Shown: positions 46,927 through 58,080 of the stretch, piece after piece | Numbering within the stretch: the first letter of the stretch is position 1 | Layout of the letters: the number at the start of each line of letters is the position of its first letter | Source of the DNA: Astrocystis sublimbata | Lineage: Eukaryota > Ascomycota > Sordariomycetes > Xylariales > Xylariaceae | Direction of reading: 5' to 3' | Assembly: GCA_022453515.1 (NCBI GenBank) | Contig: JAJNNY010000021.1 | Coordinates: forward strand, 186,001-250,000 | DNA: 64,000 nt | Translations under genes and position numbers: made by a program | Notes under the pieces: model-generated | The model's database searches: none | What the model was told of the DNA's origin: nothing | The model's input: the letters and a program-made list of their open reading frames with translations, nothing else

Positions 46927-47963
46927 CTGTCCCTCGGATCACGGCCCTGATCATATCGCCATCTCGGATGGCAGAGCTAATAGGCTTCAAGATCACAGAT
47001 ATGATTCCTTCTCCTCTACCATATCCGGTAGCACGATGATCGAAACTATAGCAGACGCCGTCTTGTGACAGAAAGCCTAGACTCGACATCAACACTGAGT
47101 CTTCTGGCCCGAGCAGCAAATTTGCTCCAGTCACAACAGCCTATGCATTTCAGAGTGTTATTAAACTGTCCTTTGAACGAGACACTGATGACATGCAATT
47201 GCTTACCAAAGTAGCATCTCCAACAAGCAAAGACTGGCAGGCGAGATCTACAGCTATTGTACTGCTTGAGCAAGCCGTGTCAATGTGTACACTCGGCCCG
47301 GTAAAGTTAAAGTGATAGCTAATCCTGTTAGCAAGAAGCGACGGAGGTGTGCCTACAATGACCATGCGAGGTGCTGTATCCGGGTCCTTTGCGTGCATTC
47401 GTGCATAGTCATCAGACATCGATGCTGCAAAAACAGCTGTTCGTGAGCCTTTGAGTTCTTCAATGGGCAATCCAACTAGGGAGGCATGTTAAATTGATAC
47501 TCGTTAGAAATATGCATAAGAGTATGTGGTCTTACCATTTTCAAAGGCCCGGTACGTGGTTTCCAGACTCCAGCGATGCTGCGGATCCACTGATAGAGTA
47601 TTTAGCCTAGCTCGAAGGCCTTGTCTTTACTTCTTACTTACTAGCAACAGCCTCTTTCGCTGTGATAGAGAAGAAGGGGGCGTCGAACGCCGACAGGTCT
47701 TCATTGATGAAGTGGCCGCCCTTCGAAGATAGCTTGCGCATACAGGTTAGTAATTAAGATCAACAAGACCGTCGGCTTCATATTTCTCTCACCATGTTCT
47801 CCTGAGTACCACCAGGGTCGTAAAACGCGTCAATATTCACTCTCTCTTTCGGCCATGGAGTCATCAGATTTCTCTTCTCTTCTAGCACTTTCCAAAGGCT
47901 TGCCTCATCCTGGGATCCGCCCGGAAGTTGGAACGAAAAGCCTATGATAGCGATACCCTCCAT

Positions 47964-48382
47964 GATGAATCGTGCAACACTGGCGTGTCTTGTGCTGAAC
48001 TAGGAAATAGAATTCGCTATGTGGCACGTTTGAAGTTGAGATGTGAATAATTTGATCAAAGTAAAGTATTTACTTGTCGTGGTCAACAGGTGACTATTTC
48101 TTCTGAATGACAATTCTTTATTCTGAGGATGTCGAGATGGGCTTAAATGTCGGGTAGCGTAGTAGCCTACCGCGTTTGCATGCACTTTGATCACATATTC
48201 GGAGTCTAACGGAAACCGAATTCCCGTACCATATTAAAACATCGGGCCAAGCACTGCAGTGCCAATACCTTCTAGAGACATCAAAACGTGTGCCCTACGA
48301 TTTCATCGGTCGATCCTCAGCTATCAGCAACAATTCCCCGTTTTCCATTTCCTTTCAAGTCCGTAAAGTGATCATCGTCCCA
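47964..48382. other. Divergent promoter of PKS and rhodopsin-domain membrane protein
   Basis: 419 bases separate the two starts, so the genes may share regulation. No clear TATA box or known binding site was seen. Another in-frame-looking ATG at 48290 belongs to the leader of the membrane-protein gene. Confidence 0.5.
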
Positions 48383-49866
48383 ATGGCAGACTCATTCTCG
48401 TCATTGTCCCCGGAACAGCAGCAAGCCCTTCTCTCTGGACCAGCTCTTGTATCCCCTAACGGCCAGTACAACCTTGTCAACCCATCTAATTTGAATACCA
48501 CCGGAATTGTGGCAGTTTCCCTAGCATTTTTCGTCACGACACTGTTTATTCTTGTCCGATTCTATGTTAGATTCTTTGTTGTACAAAGGCTACGACTTGA
48601 AGACTGTAACGTCATCCTTGCCCTTGAAATGTGGAAAGACTATCACTAATACATCTCAGATCTCATTGTTGCTGGTTATGTAAGTTATTGTTTTGGGTGT
48701 TGTGGTTCTCAATTGACTGACTGGGGGCTAGGGCATATTCGTTGGCACCTCATATAGTGTGTATCGCCTGATTACCAACGTTGGTATATTCGTGCATCAA
48801 TGGGATATTCAACTTGAAGACCTCTCTGAGTTCCTATATGTGAGTAAGCGAAGCCTGCCGATCTGATTGTGACCGCTGACTTCTGCAAGGTGATACACCT
48901 CTGTGCAAACTTATACTCAGCTCATATCTTAGTATCAAAAGCAGCTATCCTTCTTGAATGGATTCATATATTTGTTCCAACTGGGACACGGAACGCCTTC
49001 TACTGGGCTTGTCAATGCCTACTTTGGGTCAACGTCCTTTTTTATGCCTCGACAATTATTGTGGCAAACCTCGTTTGCGTTCCCTTCGAAGCAATTTGGG
49101 ACAAGACCATTCCCGGGAAATGCATTGACGGAAAAGTCATCGAGGTCGTCTCTGCGGCTCTTAACCTGACATCTGACCTCATCATCTTGATTCTGCCCCA
49201 AAGGGTTATTTGGACACTTCAAATGCGAAGGCAGAAGAAAATCGGAGTGTCGGTCATCTTTGCTATTGGACTTTTGTGAGATTTGCATGCGACGCCCGCC
49301 ATGTCACAGAACAATGCTAACTTTCAGGCAGAGCTATAACAGCCGCTGCTTTTAGACTCCAGAGCGCCACTCAATATTACGTTTCGGAAGATGCGACTTA
49401 CGTGGCATCTGCACTGATTCTTTGGTCTATCGTGGAAATGACAAGCTTGTTTTTGATCCTTAGTGTGCCAGCAGTCCCTAAAGCTTTGCACAGCTCTAGA
49501 CTATATACAGCCCTAAAGTCATCCTTCGACATCTGGTCGAAGAAGGAGGGCAAGCCACTCACGCACGAGTCGACGAAACATCAGCAGTTTTTGGAACACA
49601 GAGATGGGAACAGAAACAAGAGCGACTATAACGAGTTGGGGGATACAGAAATTCCTCTGGATGACCAGCCTTATGCTGTGCGTGTAACACCGGATCAATC
49701 AACAGACAGCCTATATGGTATCGTCCGGACAAGTGAAATCACGCATAGGACTGAGAATATGTCTGCGAAAATCATGCGAGATCAACAGTTCCGGAGGACT
49801 CATCCTTGGGCACTTGGAAATGGGATATCGGACACATCGTTACGAAGAGGCGTTGGGAATCATTAG
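48383..49866 (+). CDS. Seven-helix fungal rhodopsin-domain (PTH11-like) integral membrane protein
   Basis: Five exons, 48383-48605, 48660-48679, 48732-48839, 48890-49275 and 49332-49866, give 423 aa. Exon 2 is only 20 bases; the join RLEDY-LIVAGY-GIFVGTSY fits a membrane hairpin, and its branch site CACTAATAC is near perfect. Hydrophobic segments: TTGIVAVSLAFFVTTLFILVRF, the exon 2-3 segment, LCANLYSAHILVSKAAILLEW, CLLWVNVLFYASTIIVANLV, VIEVVSAALNLTSDLIILILP, KKIGVSVIFAIGLL, and YVASALILWSIVEMTSLFLILS. The cytoplasmic tail (about 310-423) is polar. Family members are called rhodopsin-domain or PTH11-related proteins; function is mostly unknown, with some acting as sensors. It is divergent to the PKS and could be co-regulated, which is inferred only. 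Confidence 0.82.
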
Positions 49867-51128
49867 ACAGGTTGACTCTGAGCTTGTGACTACTCCTTTG
49901 TTGCCACTTGCCTGGAGTCATATTCATTGCTCGTTGAATGCCTACTTACTTAGCTACCTAGCCCCCTAGGTACTCTCCGAGATTTCTGCGTTACTAAAGC
50001 TGCAATCCGCATGTCGCCTCCAACTATGATTAGTGCCTAGTACCTAAGTATGTGAAGAGGTCAGGATGTTGGCGTTCGCATAACATAGCCGCCGAACACA
50101 AGTCCAGATGACCCCTCACACAGAGACCTCCTCAAATACAACCACGCCCAACACCTGCCTTGGAAGCTACCTACATGTAGGTAGGTAGGTGTATGGGGTA
50201 GGTACTTTTAGGTAATTTGACGTTAGGTACCTACTTAACCTAGGACGTACTTGAGGCACACTTCAGCCCATACAGTAAGCCTTGGCAACCAATCCCAATA
50301 CATCCATACCAAGGCAGACACGCCTGACCCCCAGCATTCAACTACCCCCCCAATATACTAACACTGCTTTCTCGCCTCCAGAAGTGGACCAGGAAGCTAC
50401 CTATTCTCACAAGCTTAGTACCTAATATCGGACAAGCGTTAGTTTCATGCTATGCTCTCTGCCCGCGCTGCCATTGTGTTGTGCGTTCGGCATCGCGTCA
50501 TGCTCGAAAGATACGACTCCCATTTCGATTTATGACACCGTAATCCGACAGGAAATAATACGACGTGCGGACGGCCTGATTCATTTGGCCGCCACGGCGC
50601 CTACGTTGCACCGCTTGTACTAGGGCTGATTGGATTTTATGGCGCTCCGAAACCCAACCTGAGCAATACCATGCGACGCAGCGTTGACCTAGTCGGATGC
50701 TGCCTGTTTTGCATCACGCTGCAGAGAAAGTGCCGAGTGTGAGCAGTCACCGACTAAGTAAGTAGGTAGTCAATGGAACGTTGATTAAAAGAGGAGGGTC
50801 ATCTCCTGATACGTCGCATGCATTTGATACCCAACATCCTTCCTTGCCTGGGAAGTTTGGAGTTGTTAGTGCTTAGCGATGAGACCTGGCAGCTAACATG
50901 CGTTGTGCGTAACATCGTTGTTGTCACCAATGCATTCCGAATCACTATAGACATTGCCATTGCCTCATAGCACTCGACCCCAGAGGAAGCTCACTCTCCG
51001 CCCGTTCCATTCACGCCTCCTACCTCTTGCAAAAACTCTACCAGACACCGACCCCCATTGTTCTAAAACAAACGAAGTCCTGGCAAGCACCCAAGTACTA
51101 CGGGGTATACATCCTGTCCCTAGGCAAC
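49867..51128. other. Intergenic, TAGGTA-rich, no gene recognised
   Basis: Low-complexity TAGGTAGGTAGG/ACCTACTTAACC tracts at 50170-50250 and CCCCCAATATACTAACACTG near 50345. No credible coding region. The last 100 bases are the leader of the P450. Confidence 0.4.
50170..50250. repeat. TAGGTAGG/TAGGTACC low-complexity tract
   Basis: About 80 bases of TAGGTA and ACCTA motifs in both orientations, including the palindrome AGGTACCT. Confidence 0.6.
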
Positions 51129-52902
51129 ATGATGATGGAGTCCGTCAATGGCTTCAATCTCACGGGCTATGCTGCAGCATTTGCCCTCGCCTATGTGAGC
51201 AGATCCGAGTCCACTAACAGAAGCATTTACAAGATATTGACTATGTATGCCATCGTAGTGCCTGGCACTTTACAGCTACAGGATCCTTCTTCATCCGCTT
51301 AGCAAATACCCCGGCCCTGTCGTCGCCAAATTGTCAGATAGCTATGGCGGTTTCTACTCTCTCAAGCGGACCCTTCACTTGAAGACGTGGCAGGACCATC
51401 AAGAGTATGGTATGATGTTTGCTTCAATACGATCCAGGTGCTACGCTCACTAACTCACGTGTCGTTATAGGCAGTGTAATAAGACATGGCCCTAACAAGC
51501 TAGTCTTCATTTCAGTCAAAGCTCTACATGGTGAGCTCTGTCCGTGTTGTCGCGATGCTCTCCACGCTCACAAACACCAGATATATATCTGAACGACGAC
51601 GTCTCCAAGTCATTGTGCTACCAGGCTGGAAATGTCAACCCAAATACAACCAACGTGTTCAATACAATTGACAAGCGAGTCCACCGCGTCAAGCGTAAGC
51701 TCGTGGGCCAGATTGTCACAGAGCGTTCCATCGGCGTCTTCGAGCCCAAGCTCTCGCAACAAGTCGACATATTTTTGCGACAGATCCTCTCATCGCATAA
51801 GAAGGACCGCGCGGCTTCCATCAACATGTCCGAGCGTTGCAAGTATCTGAGTCTAGACATCGCAGCTTATCTAGGTTTTGGCTACGCGCTGAACCTCCAA
51901 ATTGATCCGGCATACCGCTATCTAACTCAGGCTATGATGATCGGTAGCTGGCGATTGAACATGTATATGCAATTTCCCTTCATCCGGAAGCTCCGACTCG
52001 AGATTCTCTTCTACGTTCTTGCAATCATACAGGGGAAAAGCTTCCTCAAGACACTATCTATGATGATTCAGTCACGGCTCGCGAAGGATAAGAATGCCGA
52101 GCATGATCTATATGCCTTCATGGCCGACGCCCTCGACGCACCGCAAGAAGACAGGATCACTGCCAGTGAAATCTGGACCGAGGGTATCTTCTTCCTTCCT
52201 GCGGCGGGCGATACAACGTCTACAACACTTAGTGCACTATTTTTCTATCTCGCGCGCAATCCGCAGTGTCGAGAGAAGCTGATGCACGAGATCCGATCCA
52301 CATACACAAGTGCCGATGAGATAGGAGGCTCGCGCTTGGCTGGCTGTCGTTACCTACGGGCATGCATCAATGAGAGTCTCAGGATGTCGCCCCCTGTACC
52401 AGGCACACTGTGGCGTGAGAAGCTGCCTGCTGATGGTTCACCGGTCCTGGTAGTTGATGGGCACGCCATCCCCCCTGGCACCCAGGTCGGCGTGAACATC
52501 TATGCTTTGCATCATAATCCAGAATATTTCCCTGAGCCATTCACATACAGTCCAGAACGCTGGCTGTCATCGAACAGCGCCAACAACACTGGTCTAGCTG
52601 ATAAGGGCAACATCCAGGCCGGCGCTCCAGGCCTTGTGAACCACCCTGCATTCATTCCGTTCTCTCTCGGCGCCCGTGGATGCGCCGGCAAGGCGCTGGC
52701 ATATACTGAAGTAGCCATGACGATGGCCAAAACCCTTTGGTACTTTGATTTTGAGCTCACGAATGACAGCTCCAAAGGAAGTGACAGCGCACATACCGAG
52801 TTTCGTCTTTGGGACATCTTTACATCAACACATGACGGCCCTTTTTTGAATTTCAAGCCGCGGGCAGGGGGGTTTTGCGAAGGACTTATGGCAGTTCCAT
52901 GA
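51129..52902 (+). CDS. Cytochrome P450 monooxygenase (N-terminus uncertain)
   Basis: Exons 51276-51409, 51471-51530 and 51581-52902 form a clear P450 of about 505 residues: YRILLHPLSKYPGP (proline-rich hinge), RHGPNKLVF, I-helix AAGDTTSTT, ESLR (ExxR), PERW and the heme loop FSLGARGCAGK with the Cys thiolate ligand. The expected membrane anchor is exon 51129-51194 (MMMESVNGFNLTGYAAAFALAY), which reads well up to a GTGAGC donor at 51195, but the join is off by two bases relative to exon 2. Only the shorter start at ATG 51149 (MASISRAMLQHLPSP) joins in frame, and it has no anchor. So the gene is either slightly damaged at its first junction or starts in a way I could not resolve. Direction is divergent from the PKS, at 3 kb. 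It likely oxidised the polyketide, by inference. Confidence 0.8.
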
Positions 52903-53373
52903 GCAACAAGATAGGAAGGCATTATCTTCCGGTATAAGCAGAGCAGTACTTTGTAGATATTAACAGTCGAGACTTTTACGCAAAGTATCAAAAGCTCTCG
53001 TTTTCTGGATGCATAATCAAGTCATAGTTAGATTACGCTGAACAGTTGAGTGATCTTTGACCGTTTTTTAAGAGACAGAAAAGTTGTTATCGTATTAGTA
53101 TCAAAATCATTCACTCGTAGATCATTAAAGCTCTCTTTTCGTAATACACTCGTCGTGTCGGCTTCAGCATCCTAGTAGTGGAAGCTCATACGATATTTAC
53201 TGCGCCAACAACGCGTCGTTCAAAGTTTTTTTTTGGAGCGAATCCTTCTGAACAAGACATGCCTTGGGAGGCTAGTTGCCAGTCGGGATAAGGCTGCCAA
53301 AAAGCACCTCTCCCCCTTCAACCCCTTCCATCACGCCTGAAAGCGATGCTCTTGATAGCCCACCTTACGTGCC
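52903..53373. other. Convergent 3' region of P450 and peroxidase genes
   Basis: No gene. AT-rich, with a run of T's at 53227-53235. Confidence 0.5.
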
Positions 53374-54785
53374 TTATGGCTTGGTATAGCCCGGATACTT
53401 CTCGAACAGTTTCATGTTCACAGATTGCAGCTGTGGACAGCTTTTCCCATCGAGAAGTTGCTGTAACTTGTCTGTAAGGGGCAATAACGCATTCTTGACG
53501 TCTGAGAACATGGTTCCCAGCTGGTCAGGAGCAGCAGCCTGAATTATCTGGAGAACGAAGCATTCGAGGTTGTTGCTCTTCAGCAGGTCGGCGGTTTTGA
53601 AGACGCCGCCAGTAAGATCTTCAACGTCAATAGGTGCGAAGGTATTTGGCTTCCCAGTGTTGCCACCGATGCTGAGGAGACGAGGGTAGTACGAAGCATG
53701 CTCCAAGACGTCGGCGAGGAAGTCAGGAATTGAGAAGTCATCGCCGATGGGGCGCTTGTACCAGTTCTCAGGAATACGCTCCCAACCTTGTTTGACTTCG
53801 AAGTTGTCTGGATTATCACCCTTGACACCGAAGAAGGAGGTGAATACCTCACGAGAAAGATAGCCCTCGGGGTATTCATCGGAGTGAGTTGCCATGAAAC
53901 GTGGAGGGAATGAGTAACCGGCAGGCGAGACCAGGATACCAGAAAAGGGGGGATAGAAGAAGTATCCGTTTTCGGTCTCCGAATCAATGAAGCGCTTTTT
54001 ATGAAATGGTGCCAGTGCCGTGTACTGTTGAGGTGCGAGTGTGTCTTCTGGGATGGCATGCCAATATTCAATGAAGCGGTCACGCTGGACATGGTAGCTG
54101 TTGCCAACCACGTAAAGGTCTCCTCGAGTAGGGCTAACGTCCGATTCGTACTTGTTATGACTCCCGCTGAGACCCGTGGGAGTTCCGAGAAGCCCCAAAC
54201 CGTTCAGGATGTCTTGACTATGCTGGCTAGGCCCACCGATGGAGAATCCGGGGTTGAGGGATAGGGGATTGCCATCAAGCACGGTGCCATAGACGGCCAG
54301 AAAACCACCCAAGTCGATGCTCATACCATAAACTTCGTTTGTGGCTTTTATCATTGTGGCAATGTCTGCGACACCGTTATGGGGTAAGTAGCCATGGTTT
54401 GCCAGGGCGTTGAGACCAGGACAAGGACCTATCAAGATTCGAAATTAGAAACACTTCAATCAGCTGATAGGAATATAAGGCACCCACCTCTCTGGTCGCC
54501 GGCCTTGAAGTCAGGAGGGACAAACGCATGTTCGCCATATATGTTGATAAGTTGCTCCTTAGCATTGAATTTGGCAGGGGCACGCTTGGTTGCGCCCCTT
54601 GCCTTAGCAAATGGACAACCCAATGCAGACTCAGCTTTCATCTTCGCTGCTTGAGCTAACGGGCAACCCTCGGCGCTCTCTCCTACATGCTCCATGAACA
54701 TTTTCAACTGGACCGCGTCCATTCGAGGCATGGCAGCACCCGAGGAGATCAGAATTGCCAAAGCTGTCCACATGTGAGGTCTCAT
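53374..54785 (-). CDS. Secreted heme-thiolate peroxidase (chloroperoxidase / unspecific peroxygenase family)
   Basis: Two exons, 54785-54488 and 54428-53374, with a 59-nt intron, give 450 aa. The N-terminus MRPHMWTALAILISSGAAMP is a signal peptide; an ATG three codons earlier (54794) is also possible. A Cys-poor propeptide-like stretch (CPLAQAAKMKAESALGCPFAKARG) precedes the catalytic core. The proximal heme ligand is the Cys in GPCPGLNALANHGYLPHNG, split by the intron. The distal motif E-S-D-V-S-P-T-R corresponds to the E-x-D-x-S-x-x-R of the family, with Glu as acid-base. The family oxidises halides or inserts oxygen from H2O2 into alkanes and aromatics. Length exceeds the short-type enzymes (about 250) and is nearer the long-type. 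It is convergent to the P450 and part of the same neighbourhood, so a tailoring role for the polyketide is inferred. Confidence 0.9.
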
Positions 54786-54794
54786 TTTGATCAA

Positions 54795-55890
54795 TTATGG
54801 AGGAGAAGATACAATGCAGAACTGATAAGTACACTACAACCAAGAAATTCAGCAATTCAAACTAAGGTGATGAGCTTTTGTACCCTCTTATATCAAGCCT
54901 GAACCGAATTACTTGCATGACGTTGACGGAGGCAGATGATGGCAATATCAAAAGCCACACCCCCCACTGTGAGCCGCCTAATTGTCTGATTCGACTAAAG
55001 TGTAAGTCCTGTCTAAGCCTTGGGATGATTTGCATCACTTGCCACGATAAGTTGAGACATAAGTGATAATCTCATCATCATGATCCTAGGTTCAATGTCT
55101 TCTTGCGGGCTTTGATTTTGAACTTCATTATTTCTAATTATTTCTTCTTTTTGCTGTGTGTTTCCCATAAAAATGACAGTATATCAAGGTCAATTACCGG
55201 ATGCCGTTTCGTCTTTCATTGGGTGTCTCACAACAATTTAGCAACTTGTCTGATGCATGAAAGCTGTGGCCTTCGCCATGGTGGGTCTTGGGAGCACTGG
55301 TTGCTACTAAAACTCCACGAGCAGTTTGCCGAAGCAAGACTGACTCAGATTAACTTACAATCTCTAAACGTTTATTGGGTCTCACCAATAAGCAAGTAAT
55401 ACACGTACTAACTCCCATCAGCATTACCTTGCGAGCTCAACAGTTGACCATGCTTATAATTCGTAAATCAACGCACGGATGAGATGAACTGGAGAATAAG
55501 ATGGTTTTTTTTGTTTGCATAACGAGATTGCACAAGATCAACATGGCTAGGGGCAGGGACGATGGTAGCTCAGTCTCTAGCTTGGCTAAGTAGCAATTGG
55601 CCCAGCTTTGCTCCAATTGCATTAACCTGGGCCTAACACTGGAGGTTGCTAATGCAACAGCGGCCGATATCGTCGCTGCTGCGGTGCGACTACCACCGAG
55701 TATCATGACTAAGCTGATAATTAAGGCATATACATTAGAGTACTGAACTAGTTAATTTAGAGAACCCCAACTGCTTGAGCTTTAGTATTAGTATGGAAGG
55801 TTGTGGTGGCTATAATATTGGCCAATGACCCATCTTGCGCATTCATTTGCCAAAAGTATGATGTCTTCCTTGCTAAGTGGCACTGTGTGA
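54795..55890. other. Intergenic, no gene recognised
   Basis: Promoter of the peroxidase gene at the left end, then sequence with scattered stops. The 55437-55706 minus frame is open (89 codons) but has no recognisable motif, so it is not called. Confidence 0.4.
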
Positions 55891-57075
55891 TCAGAATCCA
55901 ATGCAAAATATTGTCAGCAGTGATCCCATCGCTAACAGTATAGTTGAAGATGATGATAAGGGAACAGCAAGTCCCTCATCAGTGCCAGGACTCATTGTGC
56001 TCATTGTGCTCGTTGTGCTTATTGTGCTGATAGAGGCCCTTGGAGGCCCAACTATCTTGATACAGCTTAGCGAGGCATCGACATTCTCGACAATACTGTC
56101 TTTTTCGATAGGGTAGAAGACAGTGAGAATCGGAGTAATAGCCACCAATGCACTCTGTGTATCTACAGCGATGGTGTCTTTTGCACTAATATCACTCTGT
56201 TGTGGGAGGGGAACTCATCAGCTCTTGCTTCGCATTAAACGTGATTGGCTATAAGTAATTAGATAGGCTCACTCACCAGCGCTAAGTAGTCAGTCACATG
56301 TGTGAGTTTGTTTTCCTTGGGCAGCACAGGCCAGCATGTAGATGTCGAATTGTCTTGTGTTGAGATAGGCTCTGGCGACGCATTCCCTGTGAGTGCTATA
56401 CAAACGGTTTGTTAGAGATTGTGTCTTTGGGGATTCACCACCATCCACAGAGTGAGCAACAGCCCACCGTCTTCTGTGCTTACCTGTAGAACTAAGATCA
56501 GTCCAGGACCCTTTTGCCACACCCGCACATTGCTTGTCCATGTTCTTATGCAGATGATCACTCAATGCTGAGCACCGATCAGGGACATCTAAAGCCTTGC
56601 TCTCAGAGCTTTGGAAGAAGGCTCTTGCGCGATCAACGAGGGCATCGACGCAGTCGGTGCCCATTGCAGCTGCACAAGTCCCTTGAGCCGTCTCATTTTT
56701 CCCATCATTGCCACCGAATGACAACGAGTAGGAGATGCCGTGCAGGAATACGGAGCATCCGCCGGTTTTGCTGAGATCCAAATCCGGGGGCGCGCCTAGA
56801 AAGAAAGAGCTGTGGAAAACACGGGTAGAATTTATCGGATGGTCCACTACGCCAAAGCCTTGCGTCCAGGATATGCCTTTGAGACTCTCTTGAGTTGTTG
56901 GGATGCGCGTGAAACCGACATAAGAGAAGGATTGGTCAGTTACTGTGCAGTTGTCGTTCGTCGTGTTTGCTGTGCTTGCAGGGCAGTCAAGATCTGCACA
57001 TCCAACAATGGTTCTGTTAAGATCTTGGCCCTGGGCCCACACCAGCGATGCAAAAACCAGAGCAGCCAAAAACAT
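55891..57075 (-). CDS. Secreted, probably GPI-anchored protein of unknown function
   Basis: Three exons, 57075-56484, 56395-56277 and 56196-55891, give 338 aa. Residues 1-16 form a signal peptide (MFLAALVFASLVWAQG). The body has several Cys (GCADLDC, NCTVTDQS, GGCSVFLHG, GTCAAAMGTDCVDALV, RCSAL, QCAGV) and many N-glycosylation sequons, including NRT, NTT and NCT. Exon 2 is Thr/Ser-rich. The C-terminus is Ser/Thr-rich with an STISTTSTMSTMS repeat, then hydrophobic STILLAMGSLLTIFCIGF, a GPI-type signal. Unspliced, exon 1 would read through into a frame ending at 56290; splicing gives a better tail. I recognise no family; fungal cell-wall/adhesin-like proteins have this shape. Splice sites are canonical and phases match. 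Confidence 0.75.
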
Positions 57076-58003
57076 GATAGAGCAAAGTCAAAGCAAAAAG
57101 TATTGGATTGTGTCAGAGACTATGTTTGGGGGAATTGAATTATTTGACTAGAAAACGCTTGTCTCTTATTTTAGTAACCAAGGGCAAATGAAAGATGCGT
57201 TTGGATCACTTTTACGATGGGTTATGTCGGTTATGCTTGTGCTGCGCCGCGAGCCTGCGCCTATGTAACTTGATTTCTTTAGAAGCCGATTACAGCGGCT
57301 TCCTATTCTGGTCCTTGAGATACCCCTTAATTTTAAGGCACCCACCAAGGCATGCCTGTGTATAATGGATATCTTGGCAATTGGTGTTGCTTTGCGATAA
57401 TCAATACCTATGGTATTATTGATTGCAGCTTTGTGCATTCTCAAAAAATGATAGATTTGGATTCACAGCTCAAATTGACTTTTAAACAATTGATTTCAGG
57501 GAAGGCAGTATATTGGTTGTTGTTTAGTTTAATGTCGATGGGGAGCTGGGAGGGGTTAATAACTTCCTAGGTACCTAGGTACTTATACACGTCCAAATGT
57601 CCTAAGTCAAAGAAAATATTCAATTTGCAGATTTCACGAGACTTATTGAGCAGCACATACTACACAGCGGCACTCTAATAAATCATATAGCCTCTTGTGA
57701 AGTAGAGATTCGTGTTGCAGTGTATTCCATTCGCAGCTACCAACTCCAGTAACTGGAGGGGCTTACCATACATCCACAACGCGGAATCCTAACCCAACGC
57801 CGATGGAGGCGTTGTGCTATATCTCCAGAGTTCAACCCTACCATATTGCCTTCATGAACATCAGATATGGAACATTTCACGAAATGTCCGACGAGACGTT
57901 GTGGTCATTTGTGATGCGGCCGGCCTGACTGATAACGATTTCGATGCCGAAATTAATCAGCTGGTCATATGCGGTATTGCAGCTTGGGACGAGACATAAG
58001 AAC
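57076..58003. other. Intergenic, no gene recognised
   Basis: Contains a TAGGTACCTAGGTACTT tract near 57570 and a 61-codon open frame (57814-57999) with no domain, directly before the second 72-bp element. No gene was supported. Confidence 0.4.
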
Positions 58004-58075
58004 TGTCACGGAAAAACGACGCCGTTAGACCCATGAGAGAACTAACGGTATATATGGCTCCACCTCTCCGCGACA
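58004..58075 (+). mobile_element. 72-bp TG...CA element, copy 2 (solo mini-LTR or MITE)
   Basis: Same length and ends as the copy at 34020-34091 (TGTCACGGA ... TCCGCGACA). It is flanked by a different perfect 5-bp duplication, AGAAC (57999-58003 and 58076-58080). Inner arms CCGTTAG and CTAACGG pair around a loop. The two copies differ at about 7 positions, mostly in the loop and next to the TATA-like run, while the arms and ends are nearly identical. Confidence 0.8.
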
Positions 58076-58080
58076 AGAAC

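Larger units (their letters stand above)
39371..47963 (-). pseudogene. Highly reducing type I polyketide synthase, KS domain apparently broken
   Basis: Exons run 47963-47793, 47732-47642, 47589-47536, 47475-47207, 47140-46927, 46858-46730, 46650-46560, 46495-46334, 46279-46058, 46007-45626, 45579-45423, 45362-44375, 44324-43337, 43284-41417, 41361-40303 and 40231-39371. Landmarks in order: [51 protein letters not shown] and HPAILDAALH; C-methyltransferase ILEVGAGTGRFT; ER HSAAGGTGQMA; KR GGFGGLG and NYSAGCTFQD; ACP DYGVDSLLAVE. No release domain follows the ACP. Two faults lie in the KS: a duplicated 5-mer (46372-46381) shifts the frame, and TGA at 46237-46235 replaces an expected Arg codon before [10 protein letters not shown]. 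Everything else stays in frame over 15 introns. The exon 13/14 junction (donor GTTCTA) is the weakest. A splice of 46372-46224 would bypass both faults but delete a conserved KS block. Confidence 0.85.
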
